A stretch of 64,000 nucleotides of DNA from UBA4416 sp964541155. Its GTDB lineage: Bacteria; Bacteroidota; Bacteroidia; B-17B0; Aurantibacillaceae. The notes under the pieces are model-generated. The model had not been told where the DNA came from. It did not search any database and saw only the letters and a list, made by a program, of their open reading frames with translations. Positions 43,272 to 52,954 of this stretch are shown in pieces. The first letter of the stretch is position 1. Each line of letters begins with the position of its first letter. The translations under genes and the position numbers were made by a program. Location of the stretch: assembly GCA_964541155.1 (NCBI GenBank), contig CAZIPC010000001.1, forward strand, positions 496,001 to 560,000, read 5' to 3'.

Positions 43272-45703
43272 TATTGTTTAATATTAGATTTTGATTTATT
43301 TTTTAAAAAACTAAATACTAATAATCCCAAAAAAATAATAAATGAAATTACAGAAACCATTGCTCCCAATTGTTTAAATCTTGGCGTAAACGTTAATTCT
43401 ATTTTATTAACTCCTTTATCTATTAGCAATCCCGTTAAACCGCAATTTAATCTGTATAACTTAACGTCTTTTCCATTTAATTTAGCATGCCAGCCCTCAT
43501 CAAATGGAATTGAAAAAAATAAAATTTTAGACTCAGTAGTATTTACGGTTCCTAAAATATTATTTTCAGAAAACTTAGAAATTTTAAATTTATCTTCTTT
43601 GAGTTGATTACTGTAACCTTGATAATTATCAAATGTAATTGGTGCTGTAGTGTCTGCTAAATTAAATGATTTGATAGAACTAAACGTTGTTTTATCTTCA
43701 TTACCAATAACGCAAGCTCTTAGTAAACAAAAATCTTTTTGGGTTGGAGATAGTTTTTTAAACTCATTTTCTCCAATTACTCTATTGTACGTGAAACCAA
43801 AAGGTAAGGCATATTTATTTTTATACACTTTTACATCACCAAACTTGGCAATAGAATCAAATCCCATATTTGCCACAGCGTTATCCGTTCTCTTTGAAAG
43901 CCAATACTTACCTGATGCAATTGAAAATAATATAGGCCTATCTCCTAATCCTTTTGCCCATCGTGTGGCATTTTCATCTTTTACATCAATTACATTTAAG
44001 TCGCCTAAAAATTTGATGTAATTTTTTTGATTAAATGAAAAATAAGATGTTGTACCATAAAATCCTTGGACTTTAGCGTCATTAATACTCGAATGAATGG
44101 CTAACCCTGAACTATAATCTTTATTTATTCTATAGAAATCATGATCTGTTTTCTTTAAATAATTTACTGATTCTACCGTGTAATCATTATATCCAACTTT
44201 ATCTTTTAAAACATTTTGTGTAACTACATCTCTCTTATTAACAGTTATTCCTGATAAATAAGTAATTTCGAACACACATAATACTAAGATTAACAGTTTT
44301 GCAATATGTTTAAAAGAGTTATTGCTTAAGCCTAATAATAATGAAGCGTAAGCAAATATTAAAAAAGTTACAAAGGCTCTTAAACTAATATTAATAGCTC
44401 CTTTAAATTGATTAGCAGGAGTGTATAATAAAAATAGTAAAAACAAAACTGTGCATCCTAACACAATTTTATTTATTCTACCTTGTTGTTCAATATAATT
44501 TATGGCTCTGGCAGAAAACATCACCATAAAAAATATTACAACTAACGAAAACGTCCTGAAATAATCTCCTGAAAAAGCCCAAAATACATAACGGAAATAA
44601 GGAAATACTATAGGCAAACAAAACACAAAAGTTAATAATCCGTAAAAATATTTTTGACGTTTATTTAATGAACTAAAAAATTGAGGAAATGTAATCAACG
44701 ATAAAATACCACAATAAAACAAAGGAGCTTCTAAATAATTTTGCCAACCTTTAAAATTAGTGCCTGTTCCTAGCATATCACTTCCAAAACTTCTAAAAAC
44801 AGTTGTAAAACGTAAAACATCATCTGCAGGATCAAACATTCCCTGCTTCATTAAACGAGCAAACAAACTCGCTTCTCCTCCTACACGAGGACTCTCTGTA
44901 TATTGCAATAAATCAGCAAATAACTGATATGAACTCATTAATACAGCAATAATGGCAAGGCATATAGTTTTTAAAACAAATATTAAAAACTGCTTATTAT
45001 TTTTCTCATATACATCACGATACCTCACAATTGCATACGCAGACAATACAAGAGTATACATAAACAAGAAAAATGGCTGAAGAAATGCCATTAAAGTTAT
45101 ACCTGTAACTAGCCATGTGAATTTTTTATGATTTAACCATCTTTCAAAGCCATACAAAATAAGTGCAGCATAAACCGCCTCTAACGAAAATATTGTCCAG
45201 CATCCACCTAAAATAACAAAACCAGAAAATGCATATAAAAAAGAGAATAGTAAACTAGAATAATTAGATAATTTGAGTTCCTTTAAAAATTTATAAAATA
45301 TAAAGCCTGCTAAAAAAATTTTTAGTATTTCCATAAATACTAATCCATAGGGGATTTGAGATTTATCAAGATAAGTTAATGCATTAGAGAATATATCACC
45401 TAACCAAAGCGGAAATAAATTTTGTCCCATACCCTGAGCGAAAGACCACCCCAATGTTGCCTCATTTTTTAAGTAATCTGAAGTTCCTGCTAACCAAGGG
45501 AAATAAATATTTAAAGAATCACTTCCTATGTCTCTAAATAAATATACTTTTTTTAAAGATATAAAATCTGAAAACACTACATAACAAGAACATAATATAA
45601 TCCCTAATAAATAGTAAATTTCTTTTCCTTTTATATATGAATCATAAATATTAGTATTAGCTGATTTTTCGCTAGTAGATTTATTATTTGTGTGCTTTGC
45701 CAT
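43271..45703 (-). CDS. YfhO family membrane protein
   Basis: This 810-residue polytopic protein has a cytoplasmic N terminus of ~30 polar residues and about twelve to thirteen transmembrane helices (~30-475). A large extracytoplasmic domain (~490-775) ends in FDEGWHAKLNGKDVKLYR, typical of YfhO. A final helix (~780-802) follows. YfhO proteins are GT-C-like membrane proteins that take part in glycosylating wall or lipid-linked glycans in Gram-positives. In Bacteroidota they are common but little studied. It is the first gene of the fourteen-gene leftward operon. No -7 element was recognised upstream. Confidence 0.85.
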   Translation of the reverse strand: MAKHTNNKSTSEKSANTNIYDSYIKGKEIYYLLGIILCSCYVVFSDFISLKKVYLFRDIGSDSLNIYFPWLAGTSDYLKNEATLGWSFAQGMGQNLFPLWLGDIFSNALTYLDKSQIPYGLVFMEILKIFLAGFIFYKFLKELKLSNYSSLLFSFLYAFSGFVILGGCWTIFSLEAVYAALILYGFERWLNHKKFTWLVTGITLMAFLQPFFLFMYTLVLSAYAIVRYRDVYEKNNKQFLIFVLKTICLAIIAVLMSSYQLFADLLQYTESPRVGGEASLFARLMKQGMFDPADDVLRFTTVFRSFGSDMLGTGTNFKGWQNYLEAPLFYCGILSLITFPQFFSSLNKRQKYFYGLLTFVFCLPIVFPYFRYVFWAFSGDYFRTFSLVVIFFMVMFSARAINYIEQQGRINKIVLGCTVLFLLFLLYTPANQFKGAINISLRAFVTFLIFAYASLLLGLSNNSFKHIAKLLILVLCVFEITYLSGITVNKRDVVTQNVLKDKVGYNDYTVESVNYLKKTDHDFYRINKDYSSGLAIHSSINDAKVQGFYGTTSYFSFNQKNYIKFLGDLNVIDVKDENATRWAKGLGDRPILFSIASGKYWLSKRTDNAVANMGFDSIAKFGDVKVYKNKYALPFGFTYNRVIGENEFKKLSPTQKDFCLLRACVIGNEDKTTFSSIKSFNLADTTAPITFDNYQGYSNQLKEDKFKISKFSENNILGTVNTTESKILFFSIPFDEGWHAKLNGKDVKLYRLNCGLTGLLIDKGVNKIELTFTPRFKQLGAMVSVISFIIFLGLLVFSFLKNKSKSNIKQ

Positions 45704-45792
45704 AAGAGCTTATTTCTTTAATTGATAACAACCCACTAATATAAAAAAAGGAATCAAATAATTTACTAAAAGTATAATTTTAGAAAAACAAG

Positions 45793-45833
45793 CCTATAAA
45801 AAAAGCAGAACAATGTTCTGCTTTTTTTATAGG
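45793..45833 (-). terminator. Rho-independent terminator after secG
   Basis: A 20-bp perfect inverted repeat with a 1-base spacer (GCAGAACA/TGTTCTGC core, long A and T tracts within the stem) lies 17 bases past the secG stop. On the minus strand the core is followed by seven Ts. It also insulates the YfhO-led operon. Confidence 0.9.
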
Positions 45834-45849
45834 TAAAATATTTTATAAT

Positions 45850-46200
45850 TTATTGAGCAGGAGTTGCTGTTGGAGCTGCAGGAGCTTGTTGTTGAGCTGG
45901 CTGAGCAGCAGGCATAACAGCGCCACTTGCTTTTTGTTTAGTTATAGATCCTTCAACTTCATCTGTATTTTCTGTTGAAGTAGTTTTTTTTGGTGTTGAT
46001 AATAAACTAAACACCAATAATAAAATGGCTAAAGTCCAAGTAGCTTTCTCTATAAAATCAGAACCACGACGAGCGCCCATGATTTGATTAGCAGCAGAGA
46101 AATTACTTGATATACCTCCACCTTTTGAGTTTTGAACTAATACTACTAAGATTAGTAATACACATACGATAATGATTGCTATGGTTAAAATTGATTGCAT
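45850..46200 (-). CDS. secG: Preprotein translocase subunit SecG
   Basis: This 116-residue inner-membrane protein has two transmembrane helices (~2-22 and ~54-72) and the cytosolic loop VLVQNSKGGGISSNFSAANQIMG typical of SecG. A Gln/Ala/Pro-rich tail (~80-116) extends beyond the family core, as in many Bacteroidota. It supports SecYE in protein export. The start is 3 bases after the stop of the TPR-protein gene, so it is the third gene of an lptE-TPR-secG operon. It ends at the palindromic terminator. Confidence 0.93.
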   Translation of the reverse strand: MQSILTIAIIIVCVLLILVVLVQNSKGGGISSNFSAANQIMGARRGSDFIEKATWTLAILLLVFSLLSTPKKTTSTENTDEVEGSITKQKASGAVMPAAQPAQQQAPAAPTATPAQ

Positions 46201-46203
46201 AAT

Positions 46204-47214
46204 TTATTTATTAGTTTTCAGTTTTTCTATAAGGGATGCAAAGTAAACACTTTTTTGCGGAAATTTCAAACTTAATATTTCATATGCTCTAATTGCTTTA
46301 GAAATATTTCCTTGTAGAGCATAAATTTTGGCTAAAGTTTCGGTTACAAGGTGCTCATTTTCAAGCAAACTTTGCTTTGCTTCAGATGCAGGAGTAAAAA
46401 ATTTGTTAGTTCCTAATTTTATTCTACCAGGATCTGATTCAATAATTTTATCAATTAATTGCTTTTTTTCTTCAAAAACAGTGTTTTTTAATGCATTTTC
46501 TTTATTTTTTTGATGATTTTTAACTTCATCTATGGCGTTGGTAATTTCTGGTTTTGTTTGTATTTGAAAAGTATGGGCCTCTTTTTGGATAGTTTTTAAC
46601 CAATCTGTAAAAGAAACTGGCTCTGTTTTTTCCTCCTTGTTTAATTCTGGAGTTTTAATAATATCTACTTCAACATATGATTGTATAATTCCTTTACTAA
46701 TTTCTTGTTCAATAGATTCATTTAATTTATTTATATCAAAATCCTGAGACGACGATTCGGTTTCATTTTCAATTGATTTTACAATATCTAATTCTCTATC
46801 AGGAGTTTCCTCTATAGTAGCTTTATGTTCGATTGTTTTGATATCATTCGCAACAGAATTATAATAAATCACTTTAACATCATTATTAGTAACTGTTACC
46901 GAGTTTATTTCTGGTTTTAATTGATGTCTATTTGAAGAATTTGCTAAATCTTCTATTTGAGATTCAGGAGCTTCATTTAATTGTGATTTATGTAAAAGTT
47001 CGTATAATACGCTTCTGCTATTGGCTACAATTGCCGTTTTTCTTAATTGTTTAGAATAGTTAATTAATTGATTTTTTTGAAGTCCTTTTAAATACAATAA
47101 ATAGGCTGTTGAAAAGAATGGATATTCTTTAACTAGAAGCTCCAGTTCATTAATAGACGACAATTCTATTTGATGTGGATTTTTTAAAATATTTATAAAT
47201 TTTTGTTGCTGCAC
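46204..47214 (-). CDS. TPR-like hypothetical protein of the lptE-secG operon
   Basis: This 336-residue protein has no signal peptide or membrane segment. The N-terminal ~70 residues (helical, FINILKNPHQIELSSINEL) and the last ~60 residues (LAKIYALQGNISKAIRAYEILSLKFP, YFASLIEKL) are helical with TPR spacing. A long acidic, Lys/Glu-rich linker separates them and carries ASEAKQSLLENEHLVTETLA. The GTG start overlaps the lptE stop. I do not recognise a function. Its position between an LPS-assembly and a Sec gene suggests an envelope-assembly accessory, which is inference. Confidence 0.7.
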   Translation of the reverse strand: MQQQKFINILKNPHQIELSSINELELLVKEYPFFSTAYLLYLKGLQKNQLINYSKQLRKTAIVANSRSVLYELLHKSQLNEAPESQIEDLANSSNRHQLKPEINSVTVTNNDVKVIYYNSVANDIKTIEHKATIEETPDRELDIVKSIENETESSSQDFDINKLNESIEQEISKGIIQSYVEVDIIKTPELNKEEKTEPVSFTDWLKTIQKEAHTFQIQTKPEITNAIDEVKNHQKNKENALKNTVFEEKKQLIDKIIESDPGRIKLGTNKFFTPASEAKQSLLENEHLVTETLAKIYALQGNISKAIRAYEILSLKFPQKSVYFASLIEKLKTNK

Positions 47215-47723
47215 TACCAGTTATTAAATGCTTTATTAAATATATCCTCTGTTAATTGTCTATTAATTTCTGTTAATAACACATCTTCCTGAGATGAAAT
47301 AGAAGTACTTGCTTTAAAATCTGCGTATCTAGAAAAATTTTGTTCAAAATTTTTAGAAGCATCAAATTTATTAATGTATTTTACATTAACCGTAATTGTT
47401 AATCTATTACTTGCCGCCTGATCATTACTCTGAATAGCTACAGGAGCAACATTATAATCTGTAATTGAACCCATAAATTGTATATCACCATTTTGCTTCA
47501 TTAAGGCTAAATTTGTTTGAGTAGACACAACATCTCTTAATTTTTCTGTAAACTTTTGACTAATTGATGGGCTTCCTAGTGTTGTGTTATTAGCAAAAAA
47601 AGCTACAGAAACTGTCTTTGCTTCAATAGGTATTGTTGCTCCATTTAATGAGTATTTTACTTTACAACTATTAATCGTTAAAGCAAAAACAATTATAATA
47701 AATATGTGAACTTTATTTTTCAA
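47214..47723 (-). CDS. lptE: LptE family LPS-assembly lipoprotein
   Basis: This 169-residue protein has a lipoprotein signal (hydrophobic ~8-18, then SCKVKYSLNG with Cys 20 as lipobox Cys). The body contains FFANNTTLGSPSISQKFTEKLRDVV and ALMKQNGDIQFMGSITDYNV, matching the Bacteroidota LptE family, which plugs the LptD outer-membrane translocon. The start is TTG, with no closer ATG. The following TPR gene overlaps it. Upstream genes are separate (79-base gap to the DUF5686 gene end). Confidence 0.88.
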   Translation of the reverse strand: MKNKVHIFIIIVFALTINSCKVKYSLNGATIPIEAKTVSVAFFANNTTLGSPSISQKFTEKLRDVVSTQTNLALMKQNGDIQFMGSITDYNVAPVAIQSNDQAASNRLTITVNVKYINKFDASKNFEQNFSRYADFKASTSISSQEDVLLTEINRQLTEDIFNKAFNNW

Positions 47724-47802
47724 TTAATTTATGGCGAATTTAATAAAAAAAATGGCGTTTACACAGGTAATAACAAAAACACCTTGGTTAAAAATAATTT
47801 CT

Positions 47803-50271
47803 CTAAAAATCTAATCCTAAGCCTATTACAAAACCCTGGTTAAAGTCTGAGTTTAACCCATATCCTAAAACATAATCCAATCTAATAATTTTAAAAATAT
47901 TTTCAATACCAAAATTAAGTTCATAATATCCATTTATTTTATCATTATACAATGTATGAAAACCTACAACTTCTTGTAGAGTTGATTTCTTGAGAATAGG
48001 AATTTTGTTAAAAATAAAACCATTAAAATGATGTTCAATGTGTGCTTCTGTGTACCAATTATTTGTACTAAATGTATAATAAGGTAATATTTTAAAAGAG
48101 TTTAAATAATTATTATTTGCTAGCAAAGTTTGATTACCATCAAAATGCTTATAGTCCATAAATTCAATATAATTATTACTAAAAAAATAGCCAGTTTTAA
48201 ATTTATAAGCCAATGTACCCAATAACCCTATATTAACATAATCATCTATATTTAATTTTAGCAAATCATAATTAGCCTTTGTATTTAAAAAAGGAATTGC
48301 TTTTGTATATAAAATATAGATAATAGGGTATTTACTTCCAACAACTATTTTTTCGTTAGGGCGAGTATAATATTTTTGCTTAAACCTAATCGTAGCCCCT
48401 AATTCAACAATTAATGAATTGTTGATTTTAAAATTGCCCTCATCCGTTATTGAATTCAAAGGATTATTACTGGTAAATAATTTATATTTGTTATCTATCC
48501 ATAAATAATTAGTTGAATTTTTTAATGCCGAACGTTCTGCATATTCTGTATTAAACGAAGCTATTAATCCATTAAACAATTCTTTTTGATAATTAACAGA
48601 TGCGTATGTTTTTTTATATAACTTCATGAAATTATCGTTGTTTAGAAGCGTATATAAGCTATTAATAGATGGGGTTACTGGATTAGAACCGTTAAACTGA
48701 AATGAATTTGTTCCTAACTTAAAATGTATAAATTCAGATTTCATCGGATGATATACATATTTCCAGCTCATAGTTGCTCCTAAAAAATAGTTAGAAAAAC
48801 CATATCTAGTAGTTGCTACAAGATTATGAGATTTATTATTATCATACCTTTTAGAAGCATTCATTTGTATCGACACATTAGCCCCTTCAACAGTATTGTA
48901 TTGTAGTCCAGAAGTTAATATTCCAGATGTGTTAATTGTTATTTTTTTACTTGAATTATTGTAATTATACCCCATTATTATGTTAGATAAAGAAAATTTA
49001 TTTCTTATCTTATCTACACTATCTAAGTAACGGCGACTATTTTTTATAGTACTAATACTATCTTTTTTTGTATAATCTAATTTTTCTTCTACAGTTAATG
49101 GCATTGGGCGGTTATTATTCCAGTATTCTGTACTTTTTTTGTTCGACTCATCTTCTACTTTTAACATTTCGTTTTTAAAAAAATCTTTGGAAAAAACAGG
49201 CGTCATATCATAATCAGAATACACTGAAGTAAAATAACCATCACCTATAAAACCTAATACTTTAAAATTAAAAGTCATGGTAAAGCTAGTCGGCATCCAC
49301 AAGCTATCATTAACGGGCGAATTTAACTGTTTAACAAACAACGTATCTACAAAATTAATTTTTGCATCTTTAGTTAAATAAACATCTGAACTATGAACTC
49401 TCCATGTATCATCTTGTATATATATAAATCCCCTAAAGCAAGGGTCTGTTTTTCGTTTTGGAATAACTTCAATTTTATACAATTCTTTTCCATCAACTAA
49501 AGATGTTCCTTTTAATTTATATCGATAAAATAAAAATGCATTATCATTAATTGGAGAAATTAATGGTCTATCACTTAATCCTCCTAAAGAAATTAAATTT
49601 TGATATACATTAAATTTCATATCACTAGCTTTATTAAAGCTAAACGTATTATTATTGCCGCTAATTCGGCTTGAATACATGATTTCTTTTTCATCTCCTG
49701 GTTTTCTAAAATAATATTTCGTCTCACTTTCACTCAAATAAACAACTCCTAATAAAGTTGAATCTATTTTTTGACCGCCTTTATTCATGGCATTTAAAAG
49801 CTTAATCATTTTTTTAGGAAAATTATTTAAACGCTGCAATCCTTTTATATAAACCTTACACGAAAATGAATTTACTTCATTAAAATAAATTTTTCGTTTT
49901 TTAATAGCTTTTTTTATGATTGCATACGCGGGGTCTTCGGTTTCTGTAATTACAATTTCCTTCAATTCATAGCTTTCTGGAATTAAAGAAACATTTAATG
50001 AAATAGACTTATCTACAATATTAATTGTTTGAATAGTTTTTTTATAACCTATGTATTGATATACAAGCTCATATTTACCTGGCTTTAGTTTTAGAGAATA
50101 AAACCCATCTGCATTAGAAGTTGTTCCAATTGTTGTTCCTTTTACCAAAACCGATGAAAATGGTAAAACTTCATTGTTATCGTCTGTTATCTTTCCAGAA
50201 ATGCTATAAAACTGAGCATTTGCGTATAATGCGATGAACTTAAATACAAATACTATAAAAAAACGTTTCAT
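47803..50271 (-). CDS. DUF5686 outer-membrane protein with carboxypeptidase-like regulatory domain
   Basis: This 822-residue protein has a signal peptide (1-19), an N-terminal CarboxypepD-reg-like beta-sandwich (~22-100: SISGKITDDNNEVLPFSSVLVKG), and a large DUF5686 region to the C terminus. The second half is rich in alternating beta strands (KTYASVNYQKELFNGL, NKFSLSNIIMGYNYN) and ends with an aromatic-rich Gly strand typical of an outer-membrane beta barrel. The family's biochemical role is not established; TonB-like receptors and surface assembly have been suggested. It is expressed separately from the next gene (a terminator lies between). Confidence 0.85.
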   Translation of the reverse strand: MKRFFIVFVFKFIALYANAQFYSISGKITDDNNEVLPFSSVLVKGTTIGTTSNADGFYSLKLKPGKYELVYQYIGYKKTIQTINIVDKSISLNVSLIPESYELKEIVITETEDPAYAIIKKAIKKRKIYFNEVNSFSCKVYIKGLQRLNNFPKKMIKLLNAMNKGGQKIDSTLLGVVYLSESETKYYFRKPGDEKEIMYSSRISGNNNTFSFNKASDMKFNVYQNLISLGGLSDRPLISPINDNAFLFYRYKLKGTSLVDGKELYKIEVIPKRKTDPCFRGFIYIQDDTWRVHSSDVYLTKDAKINFVDTLFVKQLNSPVNDSLWMPTSFTMTFNFKVLGFIGDGYFTSVYSDYDMTPVFSKDFFKNEMLKVEDESNKKSTEYWNNNRPMPLTVEEKLDYTKKDSISTIKNSRRYLDSVDKIRNKFSLSNIIMGYNYNNSSKKITINTSGILTSGLQYNTVEGANVSIQMNASKRYDNNKSHNLVATTRYGFSNYFLGATMSWKYVYHPMKSEFIHFKLGTNSFQFNGSNPVTPSINSLYTLLNNDNFMKLYKKTYASVNYQKELFNGLIASFNTEYAERSALKNSTNYLWIDNKYKLFTSNNPLNSITDEGNFKINNSLIVELGATIRFKQKYYTRPNEKIVVGSKYPIIYILYTKAIPFLNTKANYDLLKLNIDDYVNIGLLGTLAYKFKTGYFFSNNYIEFMDYKHFDGNQTLLANNNYLNSFKILPYYTFSTNNWYTEAHIEHHFNGFIFNKIPILKKSTLQEVVGFHTLYNDKINGYYELNFGIENIFKIIRLDYVLGYGLNSDFNQGFVIGLGLDF

Positions 50272-50295
50272 GATAATTGGAAAAGATATCTATAA

Positions 50296-50325
50296 AAAAA
50301 CGTTAACAGATATGCTAACGTTTTT
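50296..50325 (-). terminator. Rho-independent terminator after the PorE-like gene
   Basis: A 10-bp stem (AAAAACGTTA with TAACGTTTTT) surrounds a ten-base loop with T tracts on the minus strand. It begins 19 bases past the stop of the 50344-51954 gene and precedes the DUF5686 start. Confidence 0.75.
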
Positions 50326-50343
50326 AATAATAATAGTAGATTT

Positions 50344-51954
50344 TTATTTTTCTTTATTCATCATTATTTGTTTTTCTAGCGAATACGTGTCTATTTTTCC
50401 TATTTTTAATTCAACAGGCTCAACAACTGTTTTATAACCATTTTTTATAACTTTTACATTGTAAGTTAATCCGCCCTTAAGTGTTATAAAATACTCGCCA
50501 TTTTCATTTGTGGTTGTTGAAGCTATTATATTTCCTGATTTATCTATAATTTGAATGTCAACTAAAGAGATTCCAGTACCTTCAAAACCATCTCTAATCA
50601 CTCCTTTTAATATACTAATATCCGACTCTGTTTTCTTTTTCCCATCTTTTTCAAAGATGCCATAATTAGATACATCTGCCACATAAATATCACTTTCTCC
50701 TAGGCCACCTTTTCTATCACTTGCAAAATATGCATATTGAGCATTTGCACTTACTACCATTGGACCGTCTTTATAAACAGTATTGATAGGGTACCCTAAG
50801 TTTACTGGCTTAGTCCACTTATCACCTTCTAACGTAGTTTTAAAAATATCATAAGACCCCATAGATCCATCTCCATCTGATGAGAAAAATAATGTTTTTC
50901 CGTCTGGTGCCAAAAACACACCTACTTCATCAAATTCAGTATTTATAGTAGAACCTAAATTTACAGGCTTACCCCATTCAGTTTTGCTAATACGCTTTGA
51001 CATCCATATATCTCCTCTTCCATATCCTCCTTTTCGTTCACTAATAAAATATAATGTTTTTCCATCTGCTGAAATACATGCTCCACCTTCCCAGTATGAT
51101 GAGTTAATAGGTTTACCAATTGGTTCAGGCGTTTTCCATTTATTATTAACCACTTTGGATATAAAAATATCCCCTCCTCTTGATTCATTATCTGAAATAT
51201 CATTTTTATAAATAAATATTTGTTTACCATCTGGTGAAATACTGGTACACGCATCATGTGCAGGTGAATTAACATTACCAACAACTCCATCTGATTGAGA
51301 CCATTTTTTATTAATGGTATCCCAATTTGAAATAAAAATGTCTTGAAAAAATTTACCATCTCCTTCTACATCGGTAGGAGAGTCTGAATGTTCTGGCCTA
51401 CGGGTATTAAATATCAATGTTTTTCCATCAGCGCTAATACATGGAGTTTGTTCATCAAATTTAGAATTAATGGATGATCCTAAGTTATCAATTTTAACAT
51501 TAATGGGATTAGCAACTAATTTTTTAGCATTATTACAATGTGATATATACACATCTACATCTTCCATATCCGAAGTTCTTGTGTTTACCAAAGATTTATA
51601 GGTATTAAATTCAACTAAAGCATCATCAATTTTTTCATCAGATAAATATATTTTACCTAACATTAAATGAGTTTCGGGTTTAACATCTTTATTAATAGAA
51701 ATAGCTTTCTTGAAATTTTCTAAAGCTAAATCATTTTTCTTTAATTGAAATTGACAATATCCTATGTAATATAAAACAACTGCGTCTTCAGGATTTTTTT
51801 GTAAAACCTCTTTATATAGATTTAAAGCTCCAATGTATTGACCTGCATATAATTTTTGTTTAGCAAGAGCCATTTTAATTTGGTCAGAGGGGTCTATAGC
51901 GTGAAGATTAAACAAAATAGTTAAAAAAGAAATTGTAGCGATAATTTTTTTCAT
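50344..51954 (-). CDS. TPR-PD40-carboxypeptidase-regulatory protein (PorE-like, no OmpA domain)
   Basis: This 536-residue secreted protein has a signal peptide (1-19), two to three TPR units (~20-130), a WD40-like PD40 beta-propeller (~160-415) with repeated FDEQTPCISADGKTLIF-type blades, and a CarboxypepD-reg-like domain (~445-525). This is the order of the type IX outer-membrane protein PorE, but PorE proteins end in an OmpA-type peptidoglycan-binding domain that is absent here. The C terminus simply stops after the regulatory domain, upstream of a terminator, so it is a natural short form rather than a truncation. An envelope or type IX role is inferred from architecture. Confidence 0.8.
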   Translation of the reverse strand: MKKIIATISFLTILFNLHAIDPSDQIKMALAKQKLYAGQYIGALNLYKEVLQKNPEDAVVLYYIGYCQFQLKKNDLALENFKKAISINKDVKPETHLMLGKIYLSDEKIDDALVEFNTYKSLVNTRTSDMEDVDVYISHCNNAKKLVANPINVKIDNLGSSINSKFDEQTPCISADGKTLIFNTRRPEHSDSPTDVEGDGKFFQDIFISNWDTINKKWSQSDGVVGNVNSPAHDACTSISPDGKQIFIYKNDISDNESRGGDIFISKVVNNKWKTPEPIGKPINSSYWEGGACISADGKTLYFISERKGGYGRGDIWMSKRISKTEWGKPVNLGSTINTEFDEVGVFLAPDGKTLFFSSDGDGSMGSYDIFKTTLEGDKWTKPVNLGYPINTVYKDGPMVVSANAQYAYFASDRKGGLGESDIYVADVSNYGIFEKDGKKKTESDISILKGVIRDGFEGTGISLVDIQIIDKSGNIIASTTTNENGEYFITLKGGLTYNVKVIKNGYKTVVEPVELKIGKIDTYSLEKQIMMNKEK

Positions 51955-52073
51955 AATGATTAAAGTAAATGGATAATTGTAAGGTTAAATTTACAAAAAA
52001 GAATCAAAAAAGAAGCGATTAATTTCTTTTTTAAAAAAGTTAAAAATTTATTTATATTCAGTACATTTAAGGC

Positions 52074-52952
52074 ATGAGTACTATTATTTTTTACATAACA
52101 TTACCATTTCTTTATTTTATTTCTATTCTTCCTTTCACGATATTGTATGTTGTATCAGATGGCCTCTATTTTATATTATATAAAGTATTAGGTTATCGAA
52201 AAAAGGTAGTTTATAACAATTTAAAAAAATCTTTTCCAAATAAAACTCATAAAGAATTAAAAATTATTGAGAAAAAATTTTACCACTACTTATGTGACTT
52301 GTTTTTAGAAACACTAAAAACATTAACTATTTCTAAAAAAGAAGCTCTTAAACGTTGCTACTTTAATGAAAATAGCCGACATATTTTTAACGAATTATAT
52401 GAAAATAAACAATCATGTATTTTAGTAATGGGGCATTATGGCAATTGGGAATGGGCAGGAAATACCTTTAGTTTAGTTAATTCACAACAATTGTATGTTA
52501 TTTATCATCCACTATCTAATAAACATTTTGATAAACTAATGTATAACATGCGTACTCGATTTGGCACTAAATTATATGCTATGAAAGATACCATGAGAGA
52601 AATGATTAAAAATAGAAATGAAATTAACACAACTGCCTTTATTGCCGACCAAACTCCTGCTCCAGAAAGCGCCTATTGGACAACCTTTTTAAATCAAGAC
52701 ACTCCTATATTTTGGGGAACAGAAAAAATTGCTCAGAAACTTAATTATCCTATTGTTTATGCAACTGTGAATAGAATTAAAAGAGGGATTTATGAAATTA
52801 ATGTAGAATATCTTGTTAAAGACCCTAAAAATACTCATGAAGGTGAGATATCAGAACTTCATACAAAAAAATTAGAAAAAGATATTATTACCTGCCCAGA
52901 AATTTGGCTTTGGAGCCATAGGAGATGGAAACACAAACGAAAAATTAATTAA
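52074..52952 (+). CDS. Lipid A biosynthesis lauroyl/myristoyl acyltransferase (LpxL/HtrB type)
   Basis: This 292-residue enzyme transfers a secondary acyl chain to lipid A on the inner membrane. A single N-terminal hydrophobic anchor (~5-35) precedes the LpxL domain. The catalytic motif is HYGNWE with His 121 and Glu 126 (HX4E), and later conserved blocks FIADQTPAPE and the end LWSHRRWK are present. The start ATG is followed after 2 bases (at its 3' end) by a histidine kinase gene, so the two form an operon. It fits the surrounding LPS theme. Confidence 0.9.
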   Translation: MSTIIFYITLPFLYFISILPFTILYVVSDGLYFILYKVLGYRKKVVYNNLKKSFPNKTHKELKIIEKKFYHYLCDLFLETLKTLTISKKEALKRCYFNENSRHIFNELYENKQSCILVMGHYGNWEWAGNTFSLVNSQQLYVIYHPLSNKHFDKLMYNMRTRFGTKLYAMKDTMREMIKNRNEINTTAFIADQTPAPESAYWTTFLNQDTPIFWGTEKIAQKLNYPIVYATVNRIKRGIYEINVEYLVKDPKNTHEGEISELHTKKLEKDIITCPEIWLWSHRRWKHKRKIN

Positions 52953-52954
52953 AT

